From: Clostridiaceae bacterium
GTDB taxonomy: Bacteria; Bacillota; Clostridia; DSM-8532
Length of the DNA stretch: 50,218 nucleotides
Reading direction: 5' to 3'
Assembly: GCA_012728095.1 (NCBI GenBank)
Contig: JAAYFU010000041.1
Span: 1 to 50,218, forward strand
Made by a program: the position numbers and the translations under genes. This document shows, piece after piece, positions 31,963-41,579 of this stretch. The notes under the pieces are model-generated. The model was not told the origin of the DNA and searched no databases. It saw only the letters and a program-made list of their open reading frames with translations. The first letter of the stretch is position 1; each line of letters opens with the position of its first letter.

Positions 31963-33249
31963 TTACTCAATGCTTTCTGCCTGCTTCAGCATGGATTCAA
32001 TAAAAACTCCGTATCCGCGTACAGGGTCATTTATAAATACATGGGTTACTGCGCCGATTAAGCGCCCGTCCTGAATAATGGGACTTCCGCTCATACCTTG
32101 CACAATGCCTCCGGTACTTTCTAAAAGCCTTTTATCAGTAATCTGTATAACTAAATTCTTTGTGCTGTTAAGGTCGTTTCTTGCTATACGTTGTATCTCT
32201 ATTTCGAATTCCTCAACCTCATCGCCGTTGATACATGTCAGTATTGTCGCACGTCCCAGTCTTACCGTGCTATGCGGACCGATACTGTATAATTTTCCTA
32301 ACTTATCTTTGTTTATATCATTTCCTATCCTCCCATAGATACCGAATTCACAGTTCAATTCAATATCCCCCAATATATCGGAGCTTCTCAAAAAGTCACC
32401 TTCCAGCTCTCCGGGCGCTCCTTTGACACCTTTTTTAATACCTTTGATAGTTGATTTCATCAGGGTCCCGGAACCCACCTTCAAAAGCGAACCTGTATCT
32501 ATGTCATTGATCCCGTGGCCTAATGCGCCATAAATATTATTCTTTGGGTTTATGAATGTAAGGGTGCCTATCCCTGCCGAACTGTCCCTGACCCAAATAC
32601 CCAGTCTGTATTCACCATCGTCGCCTGATTTTACCGGTGTTATCGTGGTCATGTACTGGGTATCCTGTCTTCTATATATTATTTCCAGCGGTTTACCTCC
32701 GGAATTTTTGACAACACTTGTTAAATCGGATATGTTATTTAAATCTTTGCCTCCGGCCTTAATAAGTACATCTCCGGCAAGTAATCCCGCGGTTTCCGCA
32801 GGTACAACTTTTGTTCCGTCCTCAAGGAATACTCCTGAAACATTTATAATAATAATTCCGCTGGTTTTCAGTTTTATTCCGACAGGAGCACCGCTGGCAA
32901 TAACCTTTTGTTTTTCTATTGAGCGTACTTCCACTGTTTTGACAGGGATGATTCCCAGCACACTAAGGTCAAGCTCAGCTTCTCCTTCTTCGGTCGCCAT
33001 TATGTTATACGGTTTCTCAAACGCAGAAATGGAAGTGTCATTACTGTCGCTGACCTTGAGAATATTGCTTTGGGAATGAATCTGCAGGAACAGGGGAGAC
33101 CTGAACGAAATTTTATAATCCTCCCCGGCTAAAATGGTTATACTCCCGGGTATTGCAAAAAGCGTTATGACATACGATACCAATGCCATAAGCAATAAAG
33201 CACATATTAAAAACTTGGGTCTCAGGATTTTTTTCAACAAACAAATCAC
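31963..33249 (-). CDS. spoIVB: SpoIVB sporulation peptidase
   Basis: 428 residues: one N-terminal membrane helix (about 10-35), a PDZ domain (about 110-205, with AGLLAGDVLIKAGGKDL), and an S55 serine-peptidase domain with His in ALGHGINDID and the catalytic Ser in GIVQGMSGSPIIQDGR. In sporulation the mother-cell sigma-K checkpoint is triggered when SpoIVB, secreted from the forespore, cleaves SpoIVFA. This supports an endospore-forming host. The start is not settled: GTG 33249 is only one base from GGAG, and in-frame TTG 33240 has better spacing (10 bases). Confidence 0.94.
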   Translation of the reverse strand: MICLLKKILRPKFLICALLLMALVSYVITLFAIPGSITILAGEDYKISFRSPLFLQIHSQSNILKVSDSNDTSISAFEKPYNIMATEEGEAELDLSVLGIIPVKTVEVRSIEKQKVIASGAPVGIKLKTSGIIIINVSGVFLEDGTKVVPAETAGLLAGDVLIKAGGKDLNNISDLTSVVKNSGGKPLEIIYRRQDTQYMTTITPVKSGDDGEYRLGIWVRDSSAGIGTLTFINPKNNIYGALGHGINDIDTGSLLKVGSGTLMKSTIKGIKKGVKGAPGELEGDFLRSSDILGDIELNCEFGIYGRIGNDINKDKLGKLYSIGPHSTVRLGRATILTCINGDEVEEFEIEIQRIARNDLNSTKNLVIQITDKRLLESTGGIVQGMSGSPIIQDGRLIGAVTHVFINDPVRGYGVFIESMLKQAESIE

Positions 33250-33349
33250 GCTCCATATGCAAAGTTACAATCATAAGTTAACCTGCATATGAAACTCTTA
33301 TGCTTTTCAAAAAATCCTTATTGTGTCATTCACTGGACAAAAATTTTAT

Positions 33350-34063
33350 TTACAGTCCCACCCAGTTGACGATTTGTTTCGTGTCAATCATGCAGTTACT
33401 CTTTAAAAAATCATCCGGATATGTTTTTGAACACATCATCGGATGGCGGGATTCATAAAATTTACCGCTTATTATAAAAGATTTGTATGCCTGAGAATTT
33501 TTTCCCCATAAAAACCAAATAAGATCCGGATGGTTCCTTGATAACCATAACAGTAGTTTTTCTGTAAATTCATGCCAGATTTCGGTATGGCTCAGGGGTT
33601 TGCCCGGGTATACGGTAAAACAGGTATTTAGAAAAAGGACCCCCTGTTTCTCCAGGTTTTCGAACAACTCCGGAGGACTGGCAATCATGAACCTGCCTTC
33701 TTTAATTTCATTCACTATAACAGAGAATTTTGGAATATTGTCATAGTCCTCTATTCCTTTTTGTGCCTTATAGATCAACCTGACGATATTCTTCAGGGAA
33801 ACCTGCCGGAACGGTTCATCCCACGCGTTTAAATCTCCGACTTCAAAAGCGCGTCCCGTGGCCTTTCCCTTTTCAGGATAAGGATCTTGTCCTAAGATTA
33901 TAATTTTCAAATTATTTGAGTCAGTTTCAAGAAAGCGAAGAACTCTGTGCTTTTCTGGCTGATAATTTCCATCCAGTTTCTTTTCTATTGCTTCAATCAT
34001 TGGCAAAGTTTCTGACAAAAAATCATTCCAGGACTGATGAACCTTCTCTGGCAGTAAACTCAT
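33350..34063 (-). CDS. ung: Uracil-DNA glycosylase (family 1-like)
   Basis: 237 residues. It removes uracil from DNA as the first step of base excision repair. The water-activating Asp60 is in LGQDPYPEKGKATG, GVLFLNTCFTVYPG lies in the uracil pocket, and the leucine-loop equivalent is SRHPMMCSKTYPDDF. Two family 1 motifs are altered: the canonical GQDPYHG reads GQDPYPE, and HPSPLS reads HPMMCS. It may thus be a divergent subfamily with changed specificity. A ribosome site near ATG 34063 (GAGGAGAAC) supports the start. Confidence 0.87.
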   Translation of the reverse strand: MSLLPEKVHQSWNDFLSETLPMIEAIEKKLDGNYQPEKHRVLRFLETDSNNLKIIILGQDPYPEKGKATGRAFEVGDLNAWDEPFRQVSLKNIVRLIYKAQKGIEDYDNIPKFSVIVNEIKEGRFMIASPPELFENLEKQGVLFLNTCFTVYPGKPLSHTEIWHEFTEKLLLWLSRNHPDLIWFLWGKNSQAYKSFIISGKFYESRHPMMCSKTYPDDFLKSNCMIDTKQIVNWVGL

Positions 34064-34149
34064 ACTGTTCTCCTCTATAACGAAAGTCGTTTTATATTGA
34101 AAACTGTGAACTTCTTTATTGTTTCACTTTATGCCGAAATAAAATTTGA

Positions 34150-36141
34150 TTATTTAGAGTTTAATATACGTTTAAGCTCCTCGATCTGATCTCTTATTAC
34201 GGCCGCCTGCTCAAATTCAAGCGCCCGCGCAGCCTGGCGCATATCCTTTGTAAGGCTTTCGATCAATGCTTTCAAAGTAATTTTGTCCAGGTTCTCTGCA
34301 TCTGTCTTTTTGCGTTTCTTATATATATCAGCATCCTCAGCTGTTTTTGTGGCTTCAATAACATTGTGGACAGCCTTTTGAATAGAACGTGGGGTGATAT
34401 TATGTTCTTTATTATATGCCTCCTGGACCTTGCGACGGCGGTTGGTCTCTCCGATTGCATTTTTCATGGCAGTTGTAATGGTATCGGCATACATTATGAC
34501 TCTTCCCTCGACATTTCTGGCGGCTCTACCGATAGTCTGTATCAGGGATGTTTCAGACCTTAAGAAGCCCTCTTTATCAGCATCCAGAATAGCCACCAAA
34601 GCGACCTCAGGTAAATCCAGGCCTTCTCTTAAGAGATTTATGCCCACCAGCACATCGAATTCGCCCATGCGCAAATCCCTTATTATTTGAAGGCGTTCAA
34701 GGGTATCAATATCCGAATGAAGGTATTTTACCCTGATTCCCATATCGTCCAGGTATTTTGTCAGATCCTCCGCCATCTTTTTTGTCAATGTGGTTACTAA
34801 GGTTCTGAAACCTTTCCTGGTTGTTTCATTAATCTCATGTATCAGATCATCTATTTGCCCTTTAACAGGTTTTACGGTAACCTGTGGATCAACAAGCCCC
34901 GTAGGCCTGATAAGTTGTTCCACTATCATTGTGGAATGCTTTTTTTCATAACTTCCGGGTGTCGCGCTTACGTAAATTACCTGGTTTATCCTCTCTTCGA
35001 ATTCTTCAAATGTTAACGGCCGGTTGTCAAAAGCAGATGGCAGTCTGAACCCGTATTCAACCAACGACTCTTTCCTGGAACGATCCCCCTGATACATGGC
35101 GCCAATTTGTGGCACGGTTACATGGGATTCGTCTATTACCAACAGGAAATCTTTTGGGAAATAATCCAACAGGGTATATGGAGCGCTTCCCGGCTTCCGA
35201 CCGCTGATATGCCTGGAGTAATTCTCAATCCCCTTGCAGAACCCTATTTCCCTCATCATTTCGATATCGTATCTGGTCCTCTGTTCGATTCTTTGCGCTT
35301 CCACCAGCTTGCCATTATCCTTGAAATATTTAATGCGTTCTTCAAGTTCAGCCTCAATAGTTTTAATTGCCCTTTCCATCTTTTCTCTTTTTGTTGAGAA
35401 GTGTGAGGCTGGGAAGATTGCTACATGAGATCTTATCCCTTTAATCTCTCCCGTAAGGACGTCTATCTCAGTTATCCTCTCTATCTCATCTCCGAAGAAT
35501 TCGACTCTTATAGCCGTATTGGAAGAAGACGGGGGAAATATGTCCAGAACATCGCCCATGGCACGGAAAGTTCCTCGTTTAAAATCATACTGATTGCGGG
35601 TATACTGGATATCAACCAGTTTCCGAATAATCTCGTCCCGGTCCCTTATCATACCGGGACGTAATGAAATCATAAGATCAGTATAGTCCTCAGGATCCCC
35701 CAGACCGTAAATACACGAAACACTTGCCACAATTATTACGTCTCTTCTCTCAAAGAGGGCAGCCGTAGCCGAGTGCCTGAGTTTATCAATCTCGTCGTTG
35801 ATGGATGAATCTTTTTCTATATAAGTGTCAGTTGACGGAATATATGCTTCCGGCTGATAGTAGTCATAATAACTGACAAAATATTCTACTGCATTATCGG
35901 GAAAAAAATCGGCAAATTCATTGCAAAGCTGAGCCGCAAGAGTTTTGTTATGAGCCAGCACCAAGGTGGGCTTTTGAACCCTTTCAATCACATTGGCAAT
36001 AGTATATGTTTTCCCTGATCCGGTAACACCAAGCAATGTCTGATGTTTGCTTCCCTGTTTTATCAAGTTTGTTAGGGTCTCTATTGCTTTGGGCTGATCT
36101 CCCGTAGGTTTATAATCGGATTTTAACTTAAATTCAGGCAT
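34150..36141 (-). CDS. uvrB: UvrABC excinuclease subunit B
   Basis: 663 residues. In nucleotide excision repair UvrB is loaded on damaged DNA by UvrA and recruits UvrC. It has Walker A GVTGSGKT (38-45), the beta-hairpin [15 protein letters not shown], helicase motifs including VIDESHVT and [10 protein letters not shown], and a C-terminal UVR motif ([20 protein letters not shown]) that contacts UvrC. ATG 36141 has GGAGGTG 6 bases upstream; the longer frame has no ribosome site. uvrA and uvrC are not in the window. Confidence 0.97.
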   Translation of the reverse strand: MPEFKLKSDYKPTGDQPKAIETLTNLIKQGSKHQTLLGVTGSGKTYTIANVIERVQKPTLVLAHNKTLAAQLCNEFADFFPDNAVEYFVSYYDYYQPEAYIPSTDTYIEKDSSINDEIDKLRHSATAALFERRDVIIVASVSCIYGLGDPEDYTDLMISLRPGMIRDRDEIIRKLVDIQYTRNQYDFKRGTFRAMGDVLDIFPPSSSNTAIRVEFFGDEIERITEIDVLTGEIKGIRSHVAIFPASHFSTKREKMERAIKTIEAELEERIKYFKDNGKLVEAQRIEQRTRYDIEMMREIGFCKGIENYSRHISGRKPGSAPYTLLDYFPKDFLLVIDESHVTVPQIGAMYQGDRSRKESLVEYGFRLPSAFDNRPLTFEEFEERINQVIYVSATPGSYEKKHSTMIVEQLIRPTGLVDPQVTVKPVKGQIDDLIHEINETTRKGFRTLVTTLTKKMAEDLTKYLDDMGIRVKYLHSDIDTLERLQIIRDLRMGEFDVLVGINLLREGLDLPEVALVAILDADKEGFLRSETSLIQTIGRAARNVEGRVIMYADTITTAMKNAIGETNRRRKVQEAYNKEHNITPRSIQKAVHNVIEATKTAEDADIYKKRKKTDAENLDKITLKALIESLTKDMRQAARALEFEQAAVIRDQIEELKRILNSK

Positions 36142-36203
36142 ATTATTCACCTCCGTTACGGGAAAAGTCATGATTCTGAGTTTCAATGACAGGAAACAAA
36201 AAC

Positions 36204-36241
36204 AGCAAAAGGCTATACATGTTGTTAAACATGTATAGCCT
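36204..36241 (-). terminator. secG terminator
   Basis: The long stem GGCTATACATGTT/AACATGTATAGCC (one unpaired base) at 36211-36240 is followed by TTTTGCTG on the minus strand, 20 bases after the secG stop. Confidence 0.88.
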
Positions 36242-36260
36242 CATTCTCAACATATTAGAA

Positions 36261-36500
36261 TTACAGCAGGAATACCAGGACAACAGAAACTATAACAAAC
36301 AATATTGCAATGATACCTGTATATTTACTAAGAATTTGTTCGTATGCACGTCCCTTATTCTTTCCAAAGAAAGTCTCAGCACCACCGGCAATAGTACCGC
36401 TGATTCCCGCCGAACGACCGGACTGCAGCAATACAACCGCTATAATAGCCAAGCAGATGATCAAATAAACAATATTAACAATAATTGCCCAAACACTCAT
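36261..36500 (-). CDS. secG: Preprotein translocase subunit SecG
   Basis: 79 residues with two hydrophobic helices (about 3-25 and 58-78) and the family signature VVLLQSGRSAGISGTIAGGAETFFGKNKG between them. It is an accessory subunit of the SecYEG translocon. AGGATTATAG precedes ATG 36500. It is transcribed alone and ends at a strong hairpin. Confidence 0.93.
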   Translation of the reverse strand: MSVWAIIVNIVYLIICLAIIAVVLLQSGRSAGISGTIAGGAETFFGKNKGRAYEQILSKYTGIIAILFVIVSVVLVFLL

Positions 36501-36572
36501 ACCTATAATCCTCCGATTCGTTTGTACAGCGTTTAATATTTTAGCACATCGGCAGCTTTAAAGCAAGATTAA

Positions 36573-37916
36573 TTAAAGACGTTGCTGGAGCATAGCCCTT
36601 TCCTTTTCATACCCCGGCTTCCCAAGAAGTGCGAACATATTCTTTTTATAAGCCTCAACTCCCGGTTGGTCAAAAGGATTTACTCCCAGCAGGTATCCGC
36701 TTATGCCGCAGGCCTTTTCAAAAAAGTAAACCATATAACCAAACCAGTAAGCATTCATTTCGGGTATGTTTATCATAAGGTTCGGCACGCCGCCGTCGCT
36801 GTGGGCCAGAACGGTTCCCTGCATGGCCATCTTATTTACGAAATCCATCTCTTTACCGGCAAGATAGTTCAGATTATCCAAATCGTCATCGGTTCTTATC
36901 ATCTTTATTGACTTATTGGTTTTTTCTATGTTGATAACGGTTTCAAAAATATTTCGCAAGCCGTCCTGTATATATTGCCCCATGGAATGAAGATCTGTCG
37001 AAAAATCCACTCCTGCAGGGAAGATACCTTTCTGATCCTTGCCTTCGCTTTCACCGAAAAGCTGTTTCCACCATTCCGTAACATAATGCATTGAAGGCTC
37101 ATAATTAACCAGTATCTCCGTAGTTTTTCCTTTCCGGTAAAGACAGTTTCTTACCGCCGCATACTTATAACAGTCATTTTCCATGAAGGGCTTTTTACAC
37201 TCTATATAAGCATCGGCCGCACCTTTCATCATTTCGGCTATATCTATTCCGGCAACGGCAATAGGCAGCAGCCCTACGGCGGTCAGCACTGAATAACGAC
37301 CACCTATGTCATCCGGGATAACAAATGTTTCATATCCCTCTTTATCAGCAAGAGTTTTCAAAGCTCCACTGCTCCTGTCGGTTGTTGCGTAAATACGGCC
37401 CTGAGCCCCATTTTTGCCATACTTTTTTTCCATGTAGTCTTTTAATATTCTAAACGCTATTGCCGGTTCGGTAGTTGTTCCCGACTTTGAAATTACATTA
37501 ACCGACACTTCCCTGCCTTCAATGATATCCAGCAAATCTGCAAGATATGCTGCACTTATATGATTGCCTGCAAAATATATTTCAGGGCCGTTCCGTTTTT
37601 CCCTAGGAAGCATATTGTGAAAAGAATGGGACAATGCCTCTATAGCCGCTCTGGCGCCCAAATATGAACCGCCGATACCTATTACTATAAATACGTCCGA
37701 GTTTTCTCTTATTCGTTGGGCTGCTTTAATAATACGGTCAAATTCTTCACGGTCATAATTATTCGGAAGCTCTACCCAGCCTGTGAAGTCACTGCCAGGA
37801 CCTGTTTTGTTTTCCAACATGTCATGCGCATTATTTACCTGGTTTTCCAAGTATTTAATCTCATTCTCATTTATAAATCCCAAAGCTTTTTTGTAATCAA
37901 AAGTAATTCTGGCCAT
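36573..37916 (-). CDS. pgi: Glucose-6-phosphate isomerase
   Basis: 447 residues, the shorter Gram-positive type. It interconverts glucose-6-phosphate and fructose-6-phosphate. Motifs are [35 protein letters not shown] (sugar-phosphate site), [18 protein letters not shown], the catalytic Glu in [10 protein letters not shown], and the late Lys region [20 protein letters not shown] 37916 is preferred, with GGAG 8 bases upstream; in-frame codons up to 37946 precede that site. No operon partner is evident. Confidence 0.96.
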   Translation of the reverse strand: MARITFDYKKALGFINENEIKYLENQVNNAHDMLENKTGPGSDFTGWVELPNNYDREEFDRIIKAAQRIRENSDVFIVIGIGGSYLGARAAIEALSHSFHNMLPREKRNGPEIYFAGNHISAAYLADLLDIIEGREVSVNVISKSGTTTEPAIAFRILKDYMEKKYGKNGAQGRIYATTDRSSGALKTLADKEGYETFVIPDDIGGRYSVLTAVGLLPIAVAGIDIAEMMKGAADAYIECKKPFMENDCYKYAAVRNCLYRKGKTTEILVNYEPSMHYVTEWWKQLFGESEGKDQKGIFPAGVDFSTDLHSMGQYIQDGLRNIFETVINIEKTNKSIKMIRTDDDLDNLNYLAGKEMDFVNKMAMQGTVLAHSDGGVPNLMINIPEMNAYWFGYMVYFFEKACGISGYLLGVNPFDQPGVEAYKKNMFALLGKPGYEKERAMLQQRL

Positions 37917-38110
37917 TAGAACATCTCCTTGCTGCAAAATAGACATTTTCTAAAATATTCTATCATGTTTCCATTAGTTTTGCACAGGATACTTTCGCGC
38001 ATTCCTTCCACCTTTGTCAATATAAGCAAAAGTCTGCACCGTTATCAATAATTTATAATGGCATTGCATTCAGGGGGCAGATAAGCTCAGGGTTATCAAA
38101 AAAGAGCCAA

Positions 38111-38155
38111 TAAAAAAGGAACCGTCTCAAAATAAATTAGTATTTACTTTGAGAC
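38111..38155 (-). terminator. Probable terminator of the GntR gene
   Basis: The stem GTCTCAAAGTAAA/TTTATTTTGAGAC has a 6-base loop and is followed, after GGTTCC, by TTTTTTATTG on the minus strand. It sits about 90 bases after the stop codon. Confidence 0.7.
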
Positions 38156-38245
38156 AGCGACTTAAGCTTATATAATTAGTTCATATATTAGTAATGATAA
38201 GGCAAAGAATCGTTAACAGGTATCTATATGGACAATTCAAGGATA

Positions 38246-38959
38246 TTATCCTATCTTTTCTTCATGCATATGGTCTTCCACATAACTTGATACTTTGCTG
38301 GCAACATCATAACCATGACGTTCAAGGCTCGCGTCAAGAAGCCTTTTAAGTCTGTCAGCGTCCCTGTCTCTCAGAGCCTGTATATATTCACGGTGTTCCA
38401 TTATTTTATTATAATTGGAAAACTTGTCGTTTGCATAGGTTAATCCGTAAATCAATTTATAAAACGCCAGGTTGTCCCATAAAGTCTTTATAGCCGCACA
38501 TATGCGGTTCAGACCGCAGATGCTGTAAAGCGCAAAATGGAACTCGCGGTTAAGCAGATATATTTGTTTCGCTCCCGCCTTATCTTTCTGCATTTCTTCC
38601 TCAAAACGCTTTTGAATCTCTTCGATTTCCGCGATTTGATCATCATTAATTTTCAGACACGCGTAATAAGCGGCAATGGGCTCGAGTGCCCTGCGCATTA
38701 TATAAATCTCATGCACATCGTTCTTGGTCAGCGATACAACACGTGTGCCCGCATAAGGTATTGATTCTACAATACCCATCTTTTCAAGACTTTTGATTGC
38801 CTCACGGACGGGCATCCTGCTGACACCAAGAATCTGGGCGATATCATCGGTGATTAGCTTTTGTCCCATATGGATTTTTCCGTCCATAATCCAGTCCATT
38901 AACTTTTCCAAAACCTGTTCTGACAAACGGCTGTGTTGAAGTTTCAAACTACTACTCAT
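38246..38959 (-). CDS. GntR family (FadR/FCD) transcriptional regulator
   Basis: About 237 residues. The N-terminal winged helix (about 10-75: KLITDDIAQILGVSRMPVRE, then KSLEKMGIVES) is followed by an FCD ligand domain (about 82-220) of helices with the metal-binding pattern spread over REFHFALYSICGLNR and MEHREYIQALRDRD. Such regulators usually control sugar-acid or organic-acid catabolism. The gene next to it on the same strand is a broken triosephosphate isomerase fragment, so its original target operon may be decaying. ATG 38959 is a guess among weak sites; ATG 38977 is also possible. Confidence 0.85.
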   Translation of the reverse strand: MSSSLKLQHSRLSEQVLEKLMDWIMDGKIHMGQKLITDDIAQILGVSRMPVREAIKSLEKMGIVESIPYAGTRVVSLTKNDVHEIYIMRRALEPIAAYYACLKINDDQIAEIEEIQKRFEEEMQKDKAGAKQIYLLNREFHFALYSICGLNRICAAIKTLWDNLAFYKLIYGLTYANDKFSNYNKIMEHREYIQALRDRDADRLKRLLDASLERHGYDVASKVSSYVEDHMHEEKIG

Positions 38960-39075
38960 TCCATAACACCATATCATTGTATTTTTATTTATTTACTCCA
39001 ATTAATACCAATCAATAAATAAAATTAATATAATTTTTATAATTTATAGTATAGATATAACCTGTTGTTATATTA

Positions 39076-39352
39076 TTACAATTGCAGCTTTTTTGCAAGA
39101 GCGTTGAGAAACGCGACCTGCGCTGCTTCCGATAAACAAACCATCGATATTGGACACTTCAATCAGTCCAACCGCATTATCATTATTAACGCTGCCGCCG
39201 TATAATACAGGAATATCGGGTCCGACCTCTTCCCAGAACATTTCGCACAGTCTCTGCTTGATTATGACGTGTTTTTCATCGGCATATTCCTTGCTGGCAG
39301 GAATTCCGTTCACACCAATTGCCCAAACCGGCTCATACGCTATCCATATAAC
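39076..39352 (-). pseudogene. Triosephosphate isomerase-like relic, 5' deleted and frameshifted
   Basis: On the minus strand an in-frame TAA (39353-39355) is followed by WIAYEPVWAIGVNG, with the catalytic Glu in EPVWAIG, then VLYGGSVNNDNA and IDGLFIGSSAG, the C-terminal third of a TIM barrel. About 160 N-terminal residues are missing. Near 39125 the reading appears to shift: the current frame ends RVSQRSCKKAAIVII, whereas the neighbouring frame gives AAQVAFLNALAKKLQL, which looks like a native C-terminus. It is probably a dead remnant of a TIM or TIM-like paralog from a catabolic operon governed by the adjacent GntR gene (inference). Confidence 0.75.
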
Positions 39353-39355
39353 TTA

Positions 39356-39485
39356 ATACTGTTTAAAAGGAATTAAACGGCAGACAATCTAAATAATTTT
39401 CTTCACTAAACATAGAGTTATTTCATTTAATATGTTTTGCGGATTAATTCTGAACACGCTTAGTTCAGCACGAAAATCGATATAA
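39356..39485. other. Intergenic, nothing recognised
   Basis: This AT-rich sequence lies between the isomerase relic and the terminator of the transcarboxylase operon. I see no gene or RNA here. Confidence 0.4.
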
Positions 39486-39524
39486 TTAAAAACAGACCGG
39501 AAGCGATTTACAACGCTTCCGGTC
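39486..39524 (-). terminator. Terminator of the transcarboxylase-like operon
   Basis: A perfect 11-bp GC-rich stem, GACCGGAAGCG/CGCTTCCGGTC (39495-39524), is followed by TGTTTTTAATT on the minus strand. It lies about 120 bases beyond the last stop codon. Confidence 0.9.
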
Positions 39525-39643
39525 TATTATATACGATTTTTATATTACCTGAATTGCCCTGTTAAACTCAGCAGTTCCAAACGACGGTTAAATGGCCACT
39601 TTATTTTAATAAAAATCCATTTGTTCCTTTATTCCATTATGTT

Positions 39644-41041
39644 CTATGCCATAGGATGAACCCTGTTTTCATAGTCCACCATATCCGGGTCAATCTTGTA
39701 CTTTTGAGCCTTGCGGTACTCAAAGAACTTAACTGCAACCTGCGGGAACATTGCATAGGTCAATACGTCCTCGTCCTGCTCGATGTATTCAGCAGCTTCT
39801 TTTCTGATTTTATCCAGTTCGTTGGGTATTAAGTCAGCAGGTCTGCATGTAATACGTTCATCATCACCGATGATTTTCTTAACTATTTCCTCCTTGATAG
39901 GTGCAGGTGTCTTCCCATACTCACCTTTTACAAGACCTTTGGTTTCCTTGGGTATCATCTTATAGCGCTCGCCCATAACAACATTTAAAACTGCCTGTGT
40001 TCCAACTATCTGGCTGGTAGGCGTAACCAGTGGAGGATATCCCAAGTCTTCCCTTACTTTGGGTACTTCCTTCAGTACTTCCTGCAGTTTGTCTTCCTGC
40101 CCGGCCTGTTTTAACTGTGAAACCAGGTTGGAGAGCATTCCTCCGGGAACCTGGTATATAAGGGCGTTAATATCGACGCCCATAACCTTTGTATTAAGCA
40201 AACCAGTGGACAGGTATTTATCACGAAGTTTAGCGAAATATGAAGCAATTTCACTCAAGAGATTCAGATCATAACCTGTGTCATAGGGAGTACCCTGCAA
40301 TGTAGCTACCAACGGCTCTTCCGGAGGCTGGGACGTACCCATTGCCATTGGGGAAATAGCGCAGTCTACCACATCTACTCCGGCTTCAATGCCCTTCAGA
40401 TATGTCATTGAACCAACGCCGCTGGTATAATGGGTATGCAGTTGAATAGGAACCTTAACATTTTCTTTCAAGGCTTTTACCAATTCATAAGCCTGGTAAG
40501 GGACCAAAAGCCCTGCCATATCCTTAATGCAGATGGAATCGGCTCCCATCTCAACAAAGGTTTTAGCGTCCTTTACAAACTGCTCAAGGCTATGGAACGG
40601 GCTAACGGTGTATGAAAATGCCGCCTGAGCGTGTCCGCCCTCTTTCTTGCAGGCCTTCATGGCTCGTTCCATGTTTCTCGGGTCATTTAACGCGTCAAAA
40701 ATTCGAATGATATCTATTCCATTGGCTACTGCCTTCTGAACAAAATAGTCAACCACATCATCCGCATAATGCTTGTAACCCAACAAATTCTGGCCTCTCA
40801 AAAGCATCTGCAGTTTTGTGTTCTTGGCTTTATCCCTTATTTTCCTGAGTCTTTCCCAGGGATCCTCATTCAGGAACCTGACACATGCATCGAAGGTGGC
40901 TCCGCCCCAACATTCAAGTGAGTGATAACCAACCTTATCCATTAATTCTACAATGGGCAGTATATCATCAGTTGTCATTCTGGTAGCTATGAGGGACTGA
41001 TGAGCATCTCTCAAGCTTGTATCAGTTATCTTTATTCCCAT
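39644..41041 (-). CDS. Pyruvate/oxaloacetate carboxyltransferase (transcarboxylase 5S / OadA-type)
   Basis: 465 residues. A TIM-barrel carboxyltransferase begins ITDTSLRDAHQSLIATR, with the metal-binding and substrate residues of the family in LLRGQNLLGYKHYADDVV, DSICIKDMAGLL and QLHTHYTSGVG. A conserved carboxylase domain runs from about 300 (the ALIYQVPGGMLSNL segment). It moves CO2 between oxaloacetate/pyruvate and biotin. The C-terminal biotin domain found in many OadA proteins is absent; the carrier is the separate gene upstream. Without a sodium-pump beta subunit or a biotin carboxylase nearby, a soluble transcarboxylase role is more likely than a membrane decarboxylase. Confidence 0.92.
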   Translation of the reverse strand: MGIKITDTSLRDAHQSLIATRMTTDDILPIVELMDKVGYHSLECWGGATFDACVRFLNEDPWERLRKIRDKAKNTKLQMLLRGQNLLGYKHYADDVVDYFVQKAVANGIDIIRIFDALNDPRNMERAMKACKKEGGHAQAAFSYTVSPFHSLEQFVKDAKTFVEMGADSICIKDMAGLLVPYQAYELVKALKENVKVPIQLHTHYTSGVGSMTYLKGIEAGVDVVDCAISPMAMGTSQPPEEPLVATLQGTPYDTGYDLNLLSEIASYFAKLRDKYLSTGLLNTKVMGVDINALIYQVPGGMLSNLVSQLKQAGQEDKLQEVLKEVPKVREDLGYPPLVTPTSQIVGTQAVLNVVMGERYKMIPKETKGLVKGEYGKTPAPIKEEIVKKIIGDDERITCRPADLIPNELDKIRKEAAEYIEQDEDVLTYAMFPQVAVKFFEYRKAQKYKIDPDMVDYENRVHPMA

Positions 41042-41070
41042 ATTTTAATAAGCCCTCCCTCTTAATCTGA

Positions 41071-41502
41071 TTAGTTCAATGTCAGCATCACATCTCCGCT
41101 GTTAACCTGCTGCCCTTTGGTTACATTAACCGAAGCAACAACAGCATCATATGGCGAGAGTATTTCGTTCTCCATCTTCATGGCTTCCAAAATAATAACC
41201 AGGCTGCCTTTCTGAACTTTGTCCCCGGGCTTAACCTTGATGTCCAGGATTGTACCCGGCATAGGAGCTGTTATCTTTAAGGAACCCTCTGTTCCGGCCG
41301 GTGCCGGTGCTGCAGGGGCCGGAGCTGCCTTCGGAACTTCAGGCGCAGGCGCCGGTGCCGGTGCCGGTGTCGGCGCAGGCTCAGATGTTACAGCGGCTTG
41401 AACGGGTCTTGCGGTGGAAGGCGCACTTGCAGGCGTTGCTCCTACTTCTTCTACTTCAACTTCATAACTGTTTCCATTAACATTTACTATAAACTTTCTC
41501 AT
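41071..41502 (-). CDS. Biotin carboxyl carrier protein (1.3S-like)
   Basis: 143 residues: an N-terminal beta segment (MRKFIVNVNGNSYEVEVEEV), a long flexible Pro/Ala linker (about 22-72), and a biotinyl domain (about 74-143) with EAMKMEN, where Lys109 is the biotinylation site. It shuttles carboxybiotin between the 12S-like and 5S-like subunits encoded on either side. It lies 29 bases before the 5S-like gene. AGGAGG precedes its ATG. Confidence 0.95.
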   Translation of the reverse strand: MRKFIVNVNGNSYEVEVEEVGATPASAPSTARPVQAAVTSEPAPTPAPAPAPAPEVPKAAPAPAAPAPAGTEGSLKITAPMPGTILDIKVKPGDKVQKGSLVIILEAMKMENEILSPYDAVVASVNVTKGQQVNSGDVMLTLN

Positions 41503-41579
41503 ATTAATAATCCTCCAATGACTTACTAGACTGTATTGTTAGGCTGTAATGTTATTATTCATTTCTATATACTCAATAC

